The notes: generated by a model from the sequence alone, not told the origin. Positions 1 through 14,777 are shown, counted from the stretch's first letter. The stretch: DNA of 64,000 bases from Chrysomallon squamiferum (GCA_012295275.1 CM022675.1:16037189-16101188), one strand, 5' to 3'. A program made the numbers and translations.

Positions 1-215
1 TACTTACGTTACTTTCAGTGTAAAAGACATTTATGTTACTTTCTATAATAAAGATACGTTACTTACAATAAAAAACAGTCACTTACGTTACTTTCAATAA
101 AAAAAGTCACTTACGTTACTTTCAATAAAAAACAGTCACTTACGTTACTTTCAATAAAAAGCAGTCACTTACGTTACTTTAAAAAATAAACGTGATTTGT
201 GTTATTTTCAGTAAA
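1..215. repeat. About 30-bp minisatellite at the left edge
   Basis: About seven units of CACTTACGTTACTTTCAATA followed by AAAAACAGT. Units contain CTTAC (a donor core on the minus strand) and TTACTTTCAG or TTATTTTCAG (acceptor-like on the plus strand). The array continues past the window edge. Confidence 0.85.
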
Positions 216-1540
<1,325 letters not shown>

Positions 1541-1544
1541 GCGC

Positions 1545-2257
1545 GCGCTGTGATATAATAAATGGAATTAGCGAGTTGCTCTCGGGCTCGTCTCACGCAC
1601 AGCTCACGACAAAACGATCACGCGAACCAGCTGGAATATCTCACGGCTCGCGTGGCCTCTTCACCGCCAATATGGTGGAACAAGAAAGTTTTCCTGTCTC
1701 CCGGCATTGTCATGACAATATTTCTGTGAATCGGTAAATTGAAATTAGTTGTCGCCAACAGCTAATTACGTAGTTTGAGACTCGCTTTTCTAATTGGATT
1801 GGTTTGTGTTGGGGACCAGGCTGCGCGTCCTGCACAACGTTTTTAATTTAGCAATCTTTATTTTTTCTGTCTGCAGGCGTGGAAGAGGACGCCAGAAAAT
1901 GATTTATATTAGCAGTAGGAGGATAGAGACAGTTCACCTGCAGCTATTTGAGAACACATTCACAAACACATCACTGACTTTGTCGCAATAATTATGTTAG
2001 GGGTTTGAAGTTTAACTTATTATTTTCAAACTCGATATCTCGGCTTAATCGGACCAAATATAGCAGCCACCATAATTAATTGAGAGCGATTTAAATTTTA
2101 AAAACATTCTGAATTGAAATCTTTGTAATATACTCAAAGGATGTTTCCGTAAACCTCTTCTGCAGCAGAAAATTAATGCGATAGAATTTTATAAACTTGA
2201 AAATGACAGAATTATTTGTCACTGGTTGTTCTTATTAATGTGCTATTTTTAAATAAA
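1545..2257 (+). other. Candidate small two-exon transcription unit
   Basis: A TATA-like TATAATAA at 1554-1561 lies in a GC-rich patch. ATG at 1672-1674 opens a frame (MVEQESFPVSRHCHDNISVN) that meets a GTAAAT donor at 1734. A strong acceptor TTTTTCTGTCTGCAG ends at 1876. Joining the two continues in frame (RRGRGRQKMIYIS...) to TAA at 1989-1991, about 58 residues, with AATAAA at 2252-2257. The product resembles nothing I know. It may instead be 5' sequence of a larger gene, or non-coding. Confidence 0.3.
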
Positions 2258-2259
2258 GT

Positions 2260-2565
2260 TTATTTGTGAAAAGAGCAGATGTAGAAAATTAAAAACAAGC
2301 GATAATGAGAGGCGTGAGAGGAAAAATGATTTCAAAAAAAGAGGAAAGAATTATCGTTTTGCATGGCACTTCTCTTTATTTCACTCAGTGAAGTAACGTG
2401 GACAACCGCAAACAAGCAAACGCGGAAAAGTTCTAGAACTTAAATGAATTAATAAAACAGAAACATAAATATGTCAAATATGAAACCACCGTGTTATAAC
2501 TTTCACTGTTATGTCTTTTAGTGTCCTGCAATATTTTTTATATCTGCAATGTCTTCAGATAATTT

Positions 2566-2642
<77 letters not shown>

Positions 2643-3905
2643 GCGCAAACACACACACACACACTTAAATATATAATTAAAAAAATAGTAATAACAGGAC
2701 GGGTTTAATTAATCAGGCTTTTAAACACTGTCACATTCGTCTTTGTCTTTTCAAAGCTCACAAAGTTTTATATCTCAAAAAAAATATATATATATTTTAA
2801 TATACATAAAACGTATGTAAAGTAGAATTAACCCATTTGTTTAGCAAACAAAACTCCAGAATTTGCGACATTCACCCGTGACATATACTTAACACAAATA
2901 AGAAAATTCTTTGACTTTTCCACAAATTGCTATATGATGTTTATCATCTCGAACTAAAACAACATTAAAGTGATATCGATTTCAACGACGCGCACTCAAG
3001 CGATTGACGTCTCATTTCGAAAACGACAGCTTTTCAGATTATATGTAATAATATCATTTCTACACTGGGCATCTTGATAGAAACGCAAATAAAACCTCTT
3101 TTTCATGTGTCGACAAATGTGTTACGTGTGTTTGAGGAAGGATCAAGATGAAAAGGAATTTGAAGAAGACGAAGAGATGGTAATTTATTAAATTCAGTAC
3201 ATGTGCGAGTCGTGACGTCACTAAAACAAAATTAAAAACGTTTTAATCATTCTCAGTCTCACATTGATTAATTCATCTAATTTAAGTCTGGTAGGTACAA
3301 AGATCGAATGTATAAACTTACAATTCCTCTTTGTAAGCCACCTAAGTAGTTGATTAACTAACTGATCAACTAACTAATCATCTAACTAATTAACTAACCG
3401 AAAATTTATGTTATTAAACTTTTTCCATTTATCACTCTAACACACTAACCAGTCAACTGTAAATCAGAGATAAAACATTTTTCTAACAAGTTAACTTGGT
3501 GAGATACAGAATTAAATCTTCCTTATTATTCCAGTCTTCTGTCTAACACAGGCAACGAATTTTATTTTCATAACTAACCTGCAATGTATCATAACCAGGG
3601 ACAGACAACTCTGTTTTTTGTTCCTCAACCTTCAGTTAAATTAAACACGTATTATAATTTACTTGAGATGATGTTAATTTTATCAGCGACAGTTACAATA
3701 CATTTTGTTATTACTAAACAACTGATTAACATTTGAGCTTATTTTCATTTTTTTTCTTTTTTACGTTTTATTATTATTATCATTATTATTATTATAACTT
3801 CTTTTTTTTAAATTTTTGTTTTTGTTAATTCATTTATTAAATTATCTAATATTTTGTTGGTAATTTGATATACACAATACTTTACATAATTCTAATAAAC
3901 TGTAT

Positions 3906-3940
<35 letters not shown>

Positions 3941-4355
3941 TTAGCATGTTTGTGTGTTTTAAACTTCTTTGCTTCTGTCTTTCTGTGTTTGTTTCTCAAA
4001 CACAGCGGTATTTGTAATACAGGAAAAACTTCACTTTTATCTTAATACAGTAACATAATGGATATATTATTTTTCATAATAAGGAACAATAATAACTGTA
4101 AATTAAACAATGTTTTAAAATTCACATAACGTAAAATTCTTTATTTACTTTGTGGTGTAGTCTGATAAAGGTAACTGATAAATAACTAGAAAATAAATAA
4201 AACATTTCGTATTCTTTTAATTTTTCTTTTACTTATTTATTTATTTATTTATTTATTATTACTTCTTTTTTTCTTTCTTTCTTTCTTTTTTTTTCTTTTT
4301 TTTTAATTTAATTTTTTTATTCATTTATTTTATTTTATTTTATTTCTTATTTTTC

Positions 4356-4388
<33 letters not shown>

Positions 4389-5276
4389 AAGAAATGTTCT
4401 ATGTGCTGAAATTACTTCCGTAAAGTCTTTGAGAAAATAAAGAGTTAAAAATGAAATGAAAAAACAGGACAAAAATTACAGTTAAAGGGAAATAAAGCCC
4501 AGTGGAGCGGGCAGTGTCGGGAGTTGTGAGATAACGAGATGGAGAAAAGATTTAAAACTCCGCAGTGATCTGCTTCTTCCTTTTACTAAATATAAACATT
4601 TCAGTCACGCCGTGTTTATCACTTTTTACCTAAAACAGTAACACAGAAAAATACACACACATTTACATACATACATACATACATACAAACATATAAATAT
4701 ACATATATACATACATACATACATACATACATACATACATACATACACACGTCATACATAGATATACATACATTCGTACATTGTTACTCCTACCATTTCT
4801 GCTGCTGCTGCTGCTGCTGCTGCTACTACTACTACTACTGATACTACTACTTCCATTAATAAATGTATATATAGATATGTATGTATGTATCTATGTATGC
4901 GTATATGTCTGTATATGAATGAACGTAAGTGGACAGCAGTATTGGTGGTGGTACTGGTACCGGTAATAGAAGTAACAGTAACAGCATCAATGACAGCGGT
5001 AATGGTGATGATGTGGTCTTAGAAGTAGTAGTAGTAATAGTGTAGTAGTAGTTGTAGTACTAGTACTAGTAATAATAGTACTAGTGGTAGTAGTGGTAAC
5101 ATTAGTAGTAGCAGTAGTAATAAGAACAGATCGAATTCTGCATGTGACATCTTTCAGTTTAATGCACCAAATACGTTAGTAGTTTTATGACGTGTTGTTT
5201 ATTTTAACTTATTATTATTATTATTATTATTTTTTATTATTATTTTTTTTTTTTTTATTATTATTTTACTTTACTA

Positions 5277-5311
<35 letters not shown>

Positions 5312-5624
5312 ATTGACCGAATAACTCCTTCAAAATCATTTTAAGTTGAACAGAAATCAAATCTGATAAACGCCTGTTTGAACCGTTATTATATTTGATT
5401 AAGAGATTTAAAAACTAAATTAAAGATTAAATTTAAAGCAAATATTGCATTTTTATCAGTTTTAATTGTATTGCGAGAGAAGAATAACGTAGTTACTGAG
5501 TTCGAGATGAAATGATATTTTCTAATCTTGAGCCCTATGAAAACAGCGAACTTCTACTTCATATATTTGTTTTTTCAAAGAACTGTGAAAAACTTTTAAA
5601 AGATTAAATAAAAATAAATTTTGT

Positions 5625-5694
<70 letters not shown>

Positions 5695-6128
5695 CAGATT
5701 TGACAAGGGTCACATTGATCTGGAAGTTTGATCAGTTTTTGAACATGGTAACACTACGTTGTCCTGGATAAACGTTAATTTAATAAAAGTAATAATAATA
5801 ATTTTATTTGCATTTTTAAAACCTTTTTTCTTCTCTGAAGTTAGCGCTACAAATCCTGTTGAATTATTAGTTTTGTCAATAACTGCTGAATTACATGAAA
5901 AATGTCTTTTAAAAATTGAAATATTTTATGCGATTTTAATATCATCAAGAGAAGTTATTCATTATTGTCACTTTTTTAATCAAAAAATGAATTAACAACA
6001 AATATTTATAAACGCAAGCAACAAATTTCTAGTAATAATAATATATCATTTTAAAAAAGAAATATAAATTGTTTGCTTATAAACTGACTATAATTTATGA
6101 AAACGTGACTGGAAATTCGTTTTTATTT

Positions 6129-6221
<93 letters not shown>

Positions 6222-7394
6222 ACACACACACACAATTTATTTCCGTCTCAGAACAGACGCACACGCACATACATTTCACACTGTGTTAGCCAGATCAGTA
6301 ATGAATATAAAAAACATTATCTCTCAAATAGTTGATCTTCGTGATAGCACAGTAATCGCATTAAGGACCCGCGGGTCAATATCTGTAAAGCGATTAACAA
6401 CATGAGCTTAAAAAAAACAAATAAAAACACTGTTAACCGTGCAAGACGAGATAGAAAGTTGTATTTCATTATCTAGTCGCGGTGAAGGTTAGAACTACGT
6501 TCTTCCCGGATGTAACAGCTGATGTTACTAGTCACTGTATGAAATACAAAGTCATATAACACATCATGTCGCGTTCTAACTGAATTCCAGATTACAAGAT
6601 TTGCATTACGAGTCCTTACAAACGCTGGTGATACCATTGTCTGTCAGTTCAAGTTCTATAAATGTGTTCACATAATTCTAGGTCTGGTTGATCCGAAATG
6701 CTAGGAGAAGGAGCGTTTTAAATTTTCTCTTTAATGCTGGAATTTTACGAGATAACTTGAGAAAGACACCAATTTCTAAATATAAAAAATATTCACATGC
6801 AGTAAAGCATACAGCTTATAAAAATATCCTGATAATAAAAATTGGGGCAAAAGTTCTAAAAATTCTGAGCATGATATAAAAAAAAAGAAATTAAAAAAAG
6901 GCAAAATAAAAGGTTAATGTCTTATGAACCATACTAAAAAAGTTAAGGTAATTTTTGCCTCGGTCGCTGACAAAAGATTTCGGTTTTCAGAGAATTTCGG
7001 AAGCGTAAAATGCATGAAGAAGTTGTATTCAGAAAGAAAAAGACCGCGATTTTCAATGCCGTCAAAGTTAAATAATAAAACATGCTGATAAAATAACAGT
7101 AGGAATAAGCAGGGCCTTTGATGTTACAGGTAGCCGCAGTCTAGTTTATTCATTTAGTAACAAATAGCCAGATAAACAGAGAAACAACTTCAAAGTAAAT
7201 TTTGTACGTTTGGTTATTCCAGATACATATAAACACATACAAGCAGAATGTGATAATTCAGATTAAAATCAAATAACACGGTTAATTTATTAAATAAAAA
7301 TGAAAAATGATGGTTTTTATTTCTACATAAAAATGCTCTTGTATTAATAATTATAATATTCACAAAAGAGAATACTTTTATTATAATATTCGCG

Positions 7395-7488
<94 letters not shown>

Positions 7489-7828
7489 ACACACACAGTA
7501 TATACATTTAGTCATTTAGACATGCAAAAGATGTATCATTTTATGGATATTTTATACATCACATATGTAAAACCAGTAAAAAGAAAATTACATTTTACCG
7601 TATGTCAAATATCTGATTCAATCTCAGTCACAAAATTAAGTTTAGAAACTTTCATTATTTCATACTAGACTGACAGTCAAACGAATTTCATTCATTATAT
7701 TTATATGAAGATAAATGAAATATTATAATAATAATTATTGTTATTATCATTTATTATTATTATTATTATCATTATTATAATTATTATTATTAATACTTAT
7801 TATTATTATTACTGTTATTATTATTATG

Positions 7829-7861
<33 letters not shown>

Positions 7862-8141
7862 AATATTTCGACAAATTCTGATTGTTAGTTATGAGTTTTC
7901 GCACATTTTGTATCAATATTTTATATGTATGTATGTACATACACACACACTGACAAACACGCGCGCACGCACACAGACACACGTGATTGCATGAATGTAT
8001 GTATTTATATACAGGTAAATGCTATCTTGGTATTTGTAATATAATTTACGTAGAAAGAAAAGTGAAATAAGCTCGTAAACTAAATGTCTGAAATTTTTTC
8101 AATAACAACAATATCAGTAGTAGGAATTGTAGTAGAAGTAA

Positions 8142-8191
<50 letters not shown>

Positions 8192-8329
8192 ATAGTAGTA
8201 ATAGTTTTAGTGGTGGTAGTAGTAATAATAATAGTAATAATCAATGATAATAACAATACCAACAACTACTACTGCTACTGCTACTTCTACTACTAGTAGT
8301 AAGTAAGTAACTGAACAGTTTAACTTACT
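2260..8329. other. Repeat-rich intergenic DNA
   Basis: (CT)n/(CA)n 2570-2665, (TTTA)n 3904-3944, poly(T) 4358-4387, (ACAT)n 4660-4747, GTA/ACT-rich 4800-5130, poly(T) 5281-5307, (GA)n 5631-5690, (CT)n/(CA)n 6131-6232, (GA)n 7399-7487, (ATT)n 7735-7860, (AGT)n 8100-8295. A 12-bp GC palindrome GACCCGCGGGTC sits near 6366. A CRE TGACGTCA is at 3213-3220. Confidence 0.8.
3117..3179 (+). other. Candidate short coding exon
   Basis: ATG at 3117 opens MCYVCLRKDQDEKEFEEDEE-M, ending in phase 0 at GTAATT. The acidic, low-repeat composition is unlike its surroundings. No upstream promoter or downstream exon was identified, and an unspliced reading stops four codons later. Confidence 0.2.
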
Positions 8330-8677
8330 GAGTTCTTCGTTAGTTACGACGCACGGTTCTCGTCTCGTTTGTTCTGAGTGCGTCGTCTGCTTCTCTCCGT
8401 CTGCTGCTGCTTTGCGATACGTCCACAAACAGTTTTATTTATCAGTCCTGCCCATCCTCACTATCTCACGTATATACCTCGTCTCCAGCAGCACCGATTG
8501 GCTCGTTTTGAGTGGGCGAATCTAATGAATATTCATTCAGTGTGGTTAAATATTTCATCAAAGAGTTCCAGCGTCTACGGCTTCCGAACTGGCGATTTGC
8601 ATGGAAAGTTATTTCGATCGATATACCGCAGCGATAAATTGAAAAGACTTATGCGGACTGCGGAATCTGTGACGTAG
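8330..8677 (+). promoter_or_regulatory. Candidate promoter or non-coding first exon
   Basis: A GC-richer island among microsatellites with ATTGGCT (inverted CCAAT), ATTTGCAT (POU octamer) and a consensus donor ACGTAG-GTGAGTG at its right end. An open frame of about 100 codons crosses it, but its residues look like chance translation. Confidence 0.3.
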
Positions 8678-9851
8678 GTGAGTGCTTAATATCAGAACAT
8701 TGTTCTCTTGACTGCGTCATCGACACATTTTTTAATCACCCTTCTGAGTTCTGATTTACACTACGTCAAAACAAATGTAAATGAAAACAAGCAAAAGCGA
8801 GGATCGTTTCTAAACCGCACCAGAACCCAAAAATAAAATAATGTACGTTGTAATCTATGAAAAGAAAATTAGAACTTCGAAGTTTAATTCTGAAATAGAA
8901 AAAAAAACGAAAAGAAGTAAACAAAATAAGAATTTCTCCTTGACCGAAACATTTATTTATTTTCAGAATTTACATTTTGAAAACAGCGCAGTTTTATTTC
9001 AAATTTAGATAAATCTTCCATCAATGTAAACAAATGTGTTTAATACAGGGAACCAAATTAATGCATAAATAAAGTATTCCATACAGTTTTGTTTGTGTTA
9101 TGAAGATATATCAAATCTGTGTTTACTTTTGTGACGTAATTTTTCTTCGCATTAACTGTAGTTGTAAATTAGAGTATGCTTGCTTTCCGAATGTTTATTT
9201 GAAAGTTACTGTTTGTGTAGTTATTGTTTTTATTTCGCATATTGATAAAGCTTCACACAGATTTTGCCGGGGTAAAACGTATTAAAAAGAAAAAAAGAAA
9301 AAAAAAAAAACTCTCATTGTACATATACATATACACACGTACACACACATATTCTTTTTTATTATTAATTAATTATGAAATATATATATATATATATACG
9401 TACGTATGCATGTATGTATATATAGATCGATGTATGTATTACTGATTCGACTGTATGCTAAAACGTTTGTTATGTACATAACATAGTTATCATATTTAAT
9501 TACATTCCACCTATTTACATGACATAATAATTATATTAATATTTATATAGATTAAAAATTTTCAGACGTTTATTATATTTCAATTAAATAATCTTTATGC
9601 AGTTTTTAATTTTAACTTTATCTTAATTTAATGAAGACGTGCATGTTGTTTTCTTTCATTGTGTCTCTGTTTGTGTACTTGTTTTTAAAATCTGCAAATA
9701 TGTTGTCCACGCCAATACAAAATAAAATGATGTGTAACTAGACTGTATGAAGTGCCTGGTGTGTAATACTGTGTTGCACAGAACGTGTTAACAATACGTG
9801 TGCAAGTTTGATAAATACGCAGATTTTTTGTGTGTGTGTTTCTGTCTGCAG

Positions 9852-9974
9852 AGTCTGTGAGATGGGGGGAGGTCCAGCCAGTACTTTATTCCGGGGACCA
9901 GGAGCTAAGAAGAGACCCACAGCAACCGTGCATTAATTGAATATGTTTGTTACATGTCTGATCACGCGAATAAA
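9852..9974 (+). other. Candidate 3' terminal exon with poly(A) signal
   Basis: A good acceptor (GTTTCTGTCTGCAG) is followed by a GC-rich segment that reads MGGGPASTLFRGPGAKKRPT-ATVH-stop, or in another frame RWGEVQPVLYSGDQELRRDP-QQPCIN-stop. AATAAA follows at 9969-9974. It could pair with the donor at 8677. Frame and identity are unknown. Confidence 0.3.
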
Positions 9975-10186
9975 GCGTTTATAAGAGTTTATATGTAGAT
10001 TTACTGGACATCAAGTTTTCAGTTTTAAAATCATTGCCTTTATCAAGGCCACAGAATTTCTTTTGGATGCCATGTCTTTCTGTACGTGTGTCTGCGTGTA
10101 TTTTGTACGTGGGTGTGTCAGTATTTAAATATGTGTACACTGTGTGTGCTTTAGTGTTAGTTATGTATGAAAGTACATTCCTTTCT

Positions 10187-10395
10187 TGTATCTATCTATC
10201 TATCTATCTGTCTGTCTGTCTGTCTATCTGTCTATCTGTCTATCTGTCTGTCTATCTGTCTATCTATCTGTCTGTCTGTCTGTCTGTCTATCTGTCTATC
10301 TGTCTGTCTATCTGTCTGTCTATCTGTCTGTCTATCTGTCTATCTATCTACCTGTCTGTCTGTCTGTCTATCTATCTATATATCTATTTATGTAT
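10187..10395. repeat. (TATC)n/(TGTC)n tetranucleotide array
   Basis: About 200 bp of interleaved CTAT and CTGT tetramers, open in three forward frames as YLSICLSV-type peptides, which are artefacts. Confidence 0.95.
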
Positions 10396-10639
10396 TTATT
10401 TATTACTAAGAAAGATGCACACAGTTTCTGTGTAACGTCAGAGAAGTACGTGTTCACTTTATCTGACATCAGTAAAATGTTTTCAGTCTTTTTCTTGTTT
10501 CCAGACGATCACTTTACTTTGATGTATCAAAGATACACGCAGTAGATTCTGTGTTCATTTTATTTTTTATTTTTTTATAATTACCATTTTAAAAGACCTG
10601 TATCCAAATTGTCAAAGAAAATTTTACATCTCGAAGAAA

Positions 10640-11060
10640 AACGGAACTAAGTGGAGTAGAGACTCGCTGAATCTTTTCCGTTATCTGCCGCTTTTAAAGA
10701 AAGTTCACTTCTGCTTGATTGACTGCTTGATTCATCAAGTTATGCCAGACGCCTTAAACCAAAAAGCCGCCGAGTATGACTGGAGAATAACTTCGCGATT
10801 ATTAAAATGAATTCAGTGGAACGTCCATCAACAGTGTGGCATTTATTTGAACAATATTTATCTCGTTCAGACCCCGGTGAGTTCGTACAATACAGCGGAA
10901 CGGAACCAATTATCTGCTGCCAATGGAAGCGAAAAGAAAAACGCTGCTTATTGCTCTGGACTGCAACACTGTAAGAAAAATCTCCTTAAATAGCCGCCGC
11001 ATAAAGAAACGTGATTGATGACTCGAGAAATATTCCACTCTGGATCAGTTTAATAACATG
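10640..11060 (+). other. Unique GC-richer island with candidate first coding exon (10807-10876)
   Basis: About 400 bp free of microsatellites. ATG at 10807 opens MNSVERPSTVWHLFEQYLSR-SDP and stops at a consensus donor CCCCG-GTGAGTT (exon end 10876), with an in-frame stop upstream at 10777. TTGATTGACTGCTTGATTCA resembles PBX/homeodomain half-sites. It is either a first exon or a conserved regulatory element. Confidence 0.3.
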
Positions 11061-11114
11061 TTAATTATAAACGGCCGTGTTTTGTCAAGCTGTATTTTCT
11101 CTTCTCTGTCGTAC

Positions 11115-11203
11115 GGTCTAAAACCCTTGAGTAGAATTTTTTTTAATAATACTAAGAATTATATGAACGTAGGGTGCATGAAAATACCTCAAATATAAGT
11201 AAA

Positions 11204-11234
<31 letters not shown>

Positions 11235-11690
11235 AATTTTTAAAGAATTAAATTAGTTCATTATGAAAATAATTATATCTAAAACCGCGGATTATAATTC
11301 ATTAATGACGTGTAGAATTATATTAATATAGGATATATTAAACAACCTCCAAAGTACGTAAATACGTAAGTAGGTAAGTCAGTAAATAAGTTTTTGAATT
11401 TTGAAATAATTAAATTAGTTCATTATGAAAACGTGTCTAAAACCCTGGAGTATAATTCATTAATGGCATGTAAAGTTATATAAATACAGTTATACCTCCA
11501 CTCTACATAAGTAAAATTTTTGTAAGTAATAAAGAAAATAAATAAATACATAAATAAAATTTGATAGAATTAAATTAGTTCATTATGAAAACGTGCACAG
11601 AATACAATTTATTAATGACACTTAGAATTATTAAAATATAGAGTATATCAGAATAAGTCCAAAATAATAAATAATTAAATAGTAAATAAT
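11115..11690. repeat. Four-copy diverged tandem repeat, period about 160 bp
   Basis: The block ATTAAATTAGTTCATTATGA recurs near 11247, 11407 and 11569, with GTCTAAAACC and AATTCATTAATG-type blocks at matching offsets. GTAAGTAAGTAA and TACGTAAGTAGGTAAG lie at the same relative place in two copies. No exon was recognised nearby. Confidence 0.8.
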
Positions 11691-11699
11691 AAACACACA

Positions 11700-13065
11700 A
11701 ACAAAAACACAAATAAACAAACAAACACACAAACAAATAAATAAATGTCTAAATAATTAAGTAACTAAGTAGATAAATAAATAAACACCTAAAACAAATA
11801 AATAAATATATAAAAAGGAAACAAAGAAAGAAATTTAAATAAACTCTGGATTCGTACTGAATAAACTGAATCTGAAGAATGAATGTTAACAATTTTAATT
11901 ACACAATTTGGATGAACAATAAAGAAAGTGAAGTGAAAGTTTAGAAGACAATGCAAGTTAGAGGAAGGAAATGAGATTAATTTTCTACGTAGGCGGGGAA
12001 TTCTGTCAATATTTCTTCAAAAAAGAACGGAACTAATGATATTTCTCTAAATGAAGCATTCATTTTTGTTGCTGTAAATTTTTTGTGTATATAATCAGTT
12101 TGATCAAGTCACGTGTACGACTCTGGATGAGAAACATGTGTGACGAGTGTTATTTATCAGCAAAACTTAAACATTAGGGGAAGACCGGGGTTCTGTTAAA
12201 ATATAATACTAATACTAATACTACTACTAATACTAATACTACTAATACTAATACTAATAATAACTAATAAATACTAATAAAAATAAATAATACTACTAAT
12301 GATGATGATAATGACTAATAATAATAATAATACTAATACTACTACTAATAATAATAATAAAATAATGATGATGATGATGATGATGATGATGATAATTAAT
12401 ACAGATATTGATAATGATAATAATAATAATGATGATGATGAAATAAAAAATAATCTATTAAATGAAAATATTATTAAATATTTTTAAAGTTTTGTGATAC
12501 ATTATATCTGTGATGCTTTTGTATATCGTCTGTTATAATGAAAACAAGTTTTGAAAATGAAACAATACCACTAAGTATAAGATTTTAACTTGGATAAGTT
12601 AATTATTTAATTATGTTGTTGTTGTTGTTGTTTTTGTTGTTGTTGTCGTTTTTTCACAATTATGCAGAAGACAATAATGTTTGGATGGATATGCAGTCTG
12701 GATTCCACAGTGAAGTTGACACAAAATATTCTCTATCTCAAATAACAACAAAGACATGAGAAACCAGCCAGACTCATCGATATGTCGATTATAATAAATA
12801 TTTTCTCTTACTGATTAAGTAATAGATACATCTACTGTTAAGTCTGTTATAAGAAAATATTTTGACTAAGCGACTGAAGTAAACTATTGTATTGAACTGT
12901 TTAACTATAAAATTGGTAAGAAAACCTTTTAAGATTTAAAATATATATATCTTATCCGATCTTTAATAACGCATGATTTTCGCAGTCATAAAACGCGGAC
13001 GTAAACGAAGTCAAAACAAGACGTAACTTAACGGGTCGGTTAACATTTTGATATTTATCGTTATT

Positions 13066-13107
<42 letters not shown>

Positions 13108-13990
13108 CGGTCTGACAATTGGTAGATGAGACTGAATCTTCTGCACTTTGCCAGTGATTTGTTGGGAGACTGGTATAACTACATCTCTGTCGGTTCGTTA
13201 CTTTGACAATAGACAGTTAACATCAAATGTTTGTCGAGCCTAATCATGTCCTCTTTACAGTTTATATTAAAATGTTTGCAGATGGATGTGAGCAAACACT
13301 CATTTGAAACCGGCCTGTGTTGTATACATTATTTAACAATAAAATACTTAAAATGAGTATATTAATGAAAAAAACGTTTAATGGGTTTAAAAAACGTAAT
13401 AATAATGATAATAATAGTATATAGTAGTAGTAGTAGTAATAATAATAATAATAATAATAGCAATAATAATATTAATAATAATTAATAGCAATAATAATAC
13501 CAATAATAATAACAATAACAATAATAATAGCAACAATAATAATATAATAGAAATACTAATAAAAATAGCAACAGTAATAATAATAATAACAGTATGTGTC
13601 TCATTCTCTGTAATCTTTGACAAATTACATCAGACTACTGTCGAGTGAAAACATTACTACCTACTCGGACATGTTTTTTTTTTTTTAATCTACATCTTTA
13701 ATCTACTCTGCTTTTTCACGATGTATCACAGAATCATTTTAGTCGTTTCACTTCAAATATGTAGGATTTATCGTTTCGAAAAAGAATATTCATCGGAGAG
13801 TAACACTTAACATAAGCAAACATTCACTTTTTTTCAGTACTTTTCTGATATTTAACAAGATTTCTGGGTTACCCTGCTAGGAAACAAAGTGTTTGTCTGC
13901 AGTGTAACCATCAAACATCGAAACGTTTACAGTAATTAGAGTCGATGAGTCTTCAATGACTTTCAATAATTCTCAGTTTGTTCAAAGCAA
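11700..13990. other. Repeat-rich intergenic DNA
   Basis: Holds (AAAT)/(AAAC) runs to 11,830, ACT/AAT/GAT trinucleotides 12,200-12,480, (GTT)n at 12,615-12,645, a poly(T) of about 38 nt at 13,070-13,107 and AAT-rich sequence 13,396-13,590. No coding signal seen. Confidence 0.75.
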
Positions 13991-14010
13991 ACAGTGCATG
14001 GATTTTCCGT

Positions 14011-14102
14011 GCCGACAGAGGGGGCTGTTGCCCTAGGTAACAGTGTATTACATTCTCCCAAACCACTGTCACGTGTCGTGTCCATTTCAATATCTGACGT
14101 CA
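14011..14102. promoter_or_regulatory. Cluster of CTCF-like, X-box, E-box and CRE motifs
   Basis: Within 92 bp: GACAGAGGGGGCTG (CTCF-like), GTTGCCCTAGGTAAC (RFX X-box, 14027-14041), CACGTG (14070-14075) and palindromic TGACGTCA (14095-14102). The patch is unique sequence between repeat-rich tracts. Confidence 0.45.
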
Positions 14103-14715
14103 TCGAGTCGTCTGTATGTATTGTAAATGCAGATTACACTCGCCATTTCTAGATCAAATAGCATAAAGTTACGAACATGTTACATTTTTTTGTGCTTTGT
14201 TTGTTCAAGCAGTTAATATCCTAATGTGACGTTACATTAGTTGTATTGGAAAGCAGAAGTTTTTATTTTATATATCAAAGGTGGGGGAAAAAGCTGTCCT
14301 GATTAATGTCTACCAAATTAGTTGAGTATGTTTTTTATTTTTTTTTTTTTTTATTTATTTCATTTTTTTCGTTTCGTTTGTTCGTCACCTGAAATAGACC
14401 AGTTGTGTTTAAACTATAAACCTTGTAAGAGATACACCGAAATATTACTAGATTTAAAATATATCTTAAAAGGTTTGTGAGATTGTGTTTGATGAGTGGT
14501 TCAAAGCCACACAATATTATTTTCATTTTATGGATATCGAAGACGTTTCAAACTGAAATAGAGAAAAATTAGAAATTTAAGTAAATGTATGATAATCTGT
14601 AAAGAATACATTGACGTAATATTGAAAAGGCAGGGCATAGTCGATGGGCATCAAATTTGATGAGTAATTCTGGTGGATAAGAAATTAATCAAGTATAATA
14701 ATAATAATTAATTAT

Positions 14716-14716
<1 letters not shown>

Positions 14717-14777
<61 letters not shown>
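14717..14777. repeat. (AGT)20 array
   Basis: Pure AGT trinucleotide run just left of the SINE. Confidence 0.95.

Noticed and set aside
10034-10435. Open frames of YLSICLSV repeats
   Set aside because: All three forward frames are open because the DNA is a tetranucleotide array.
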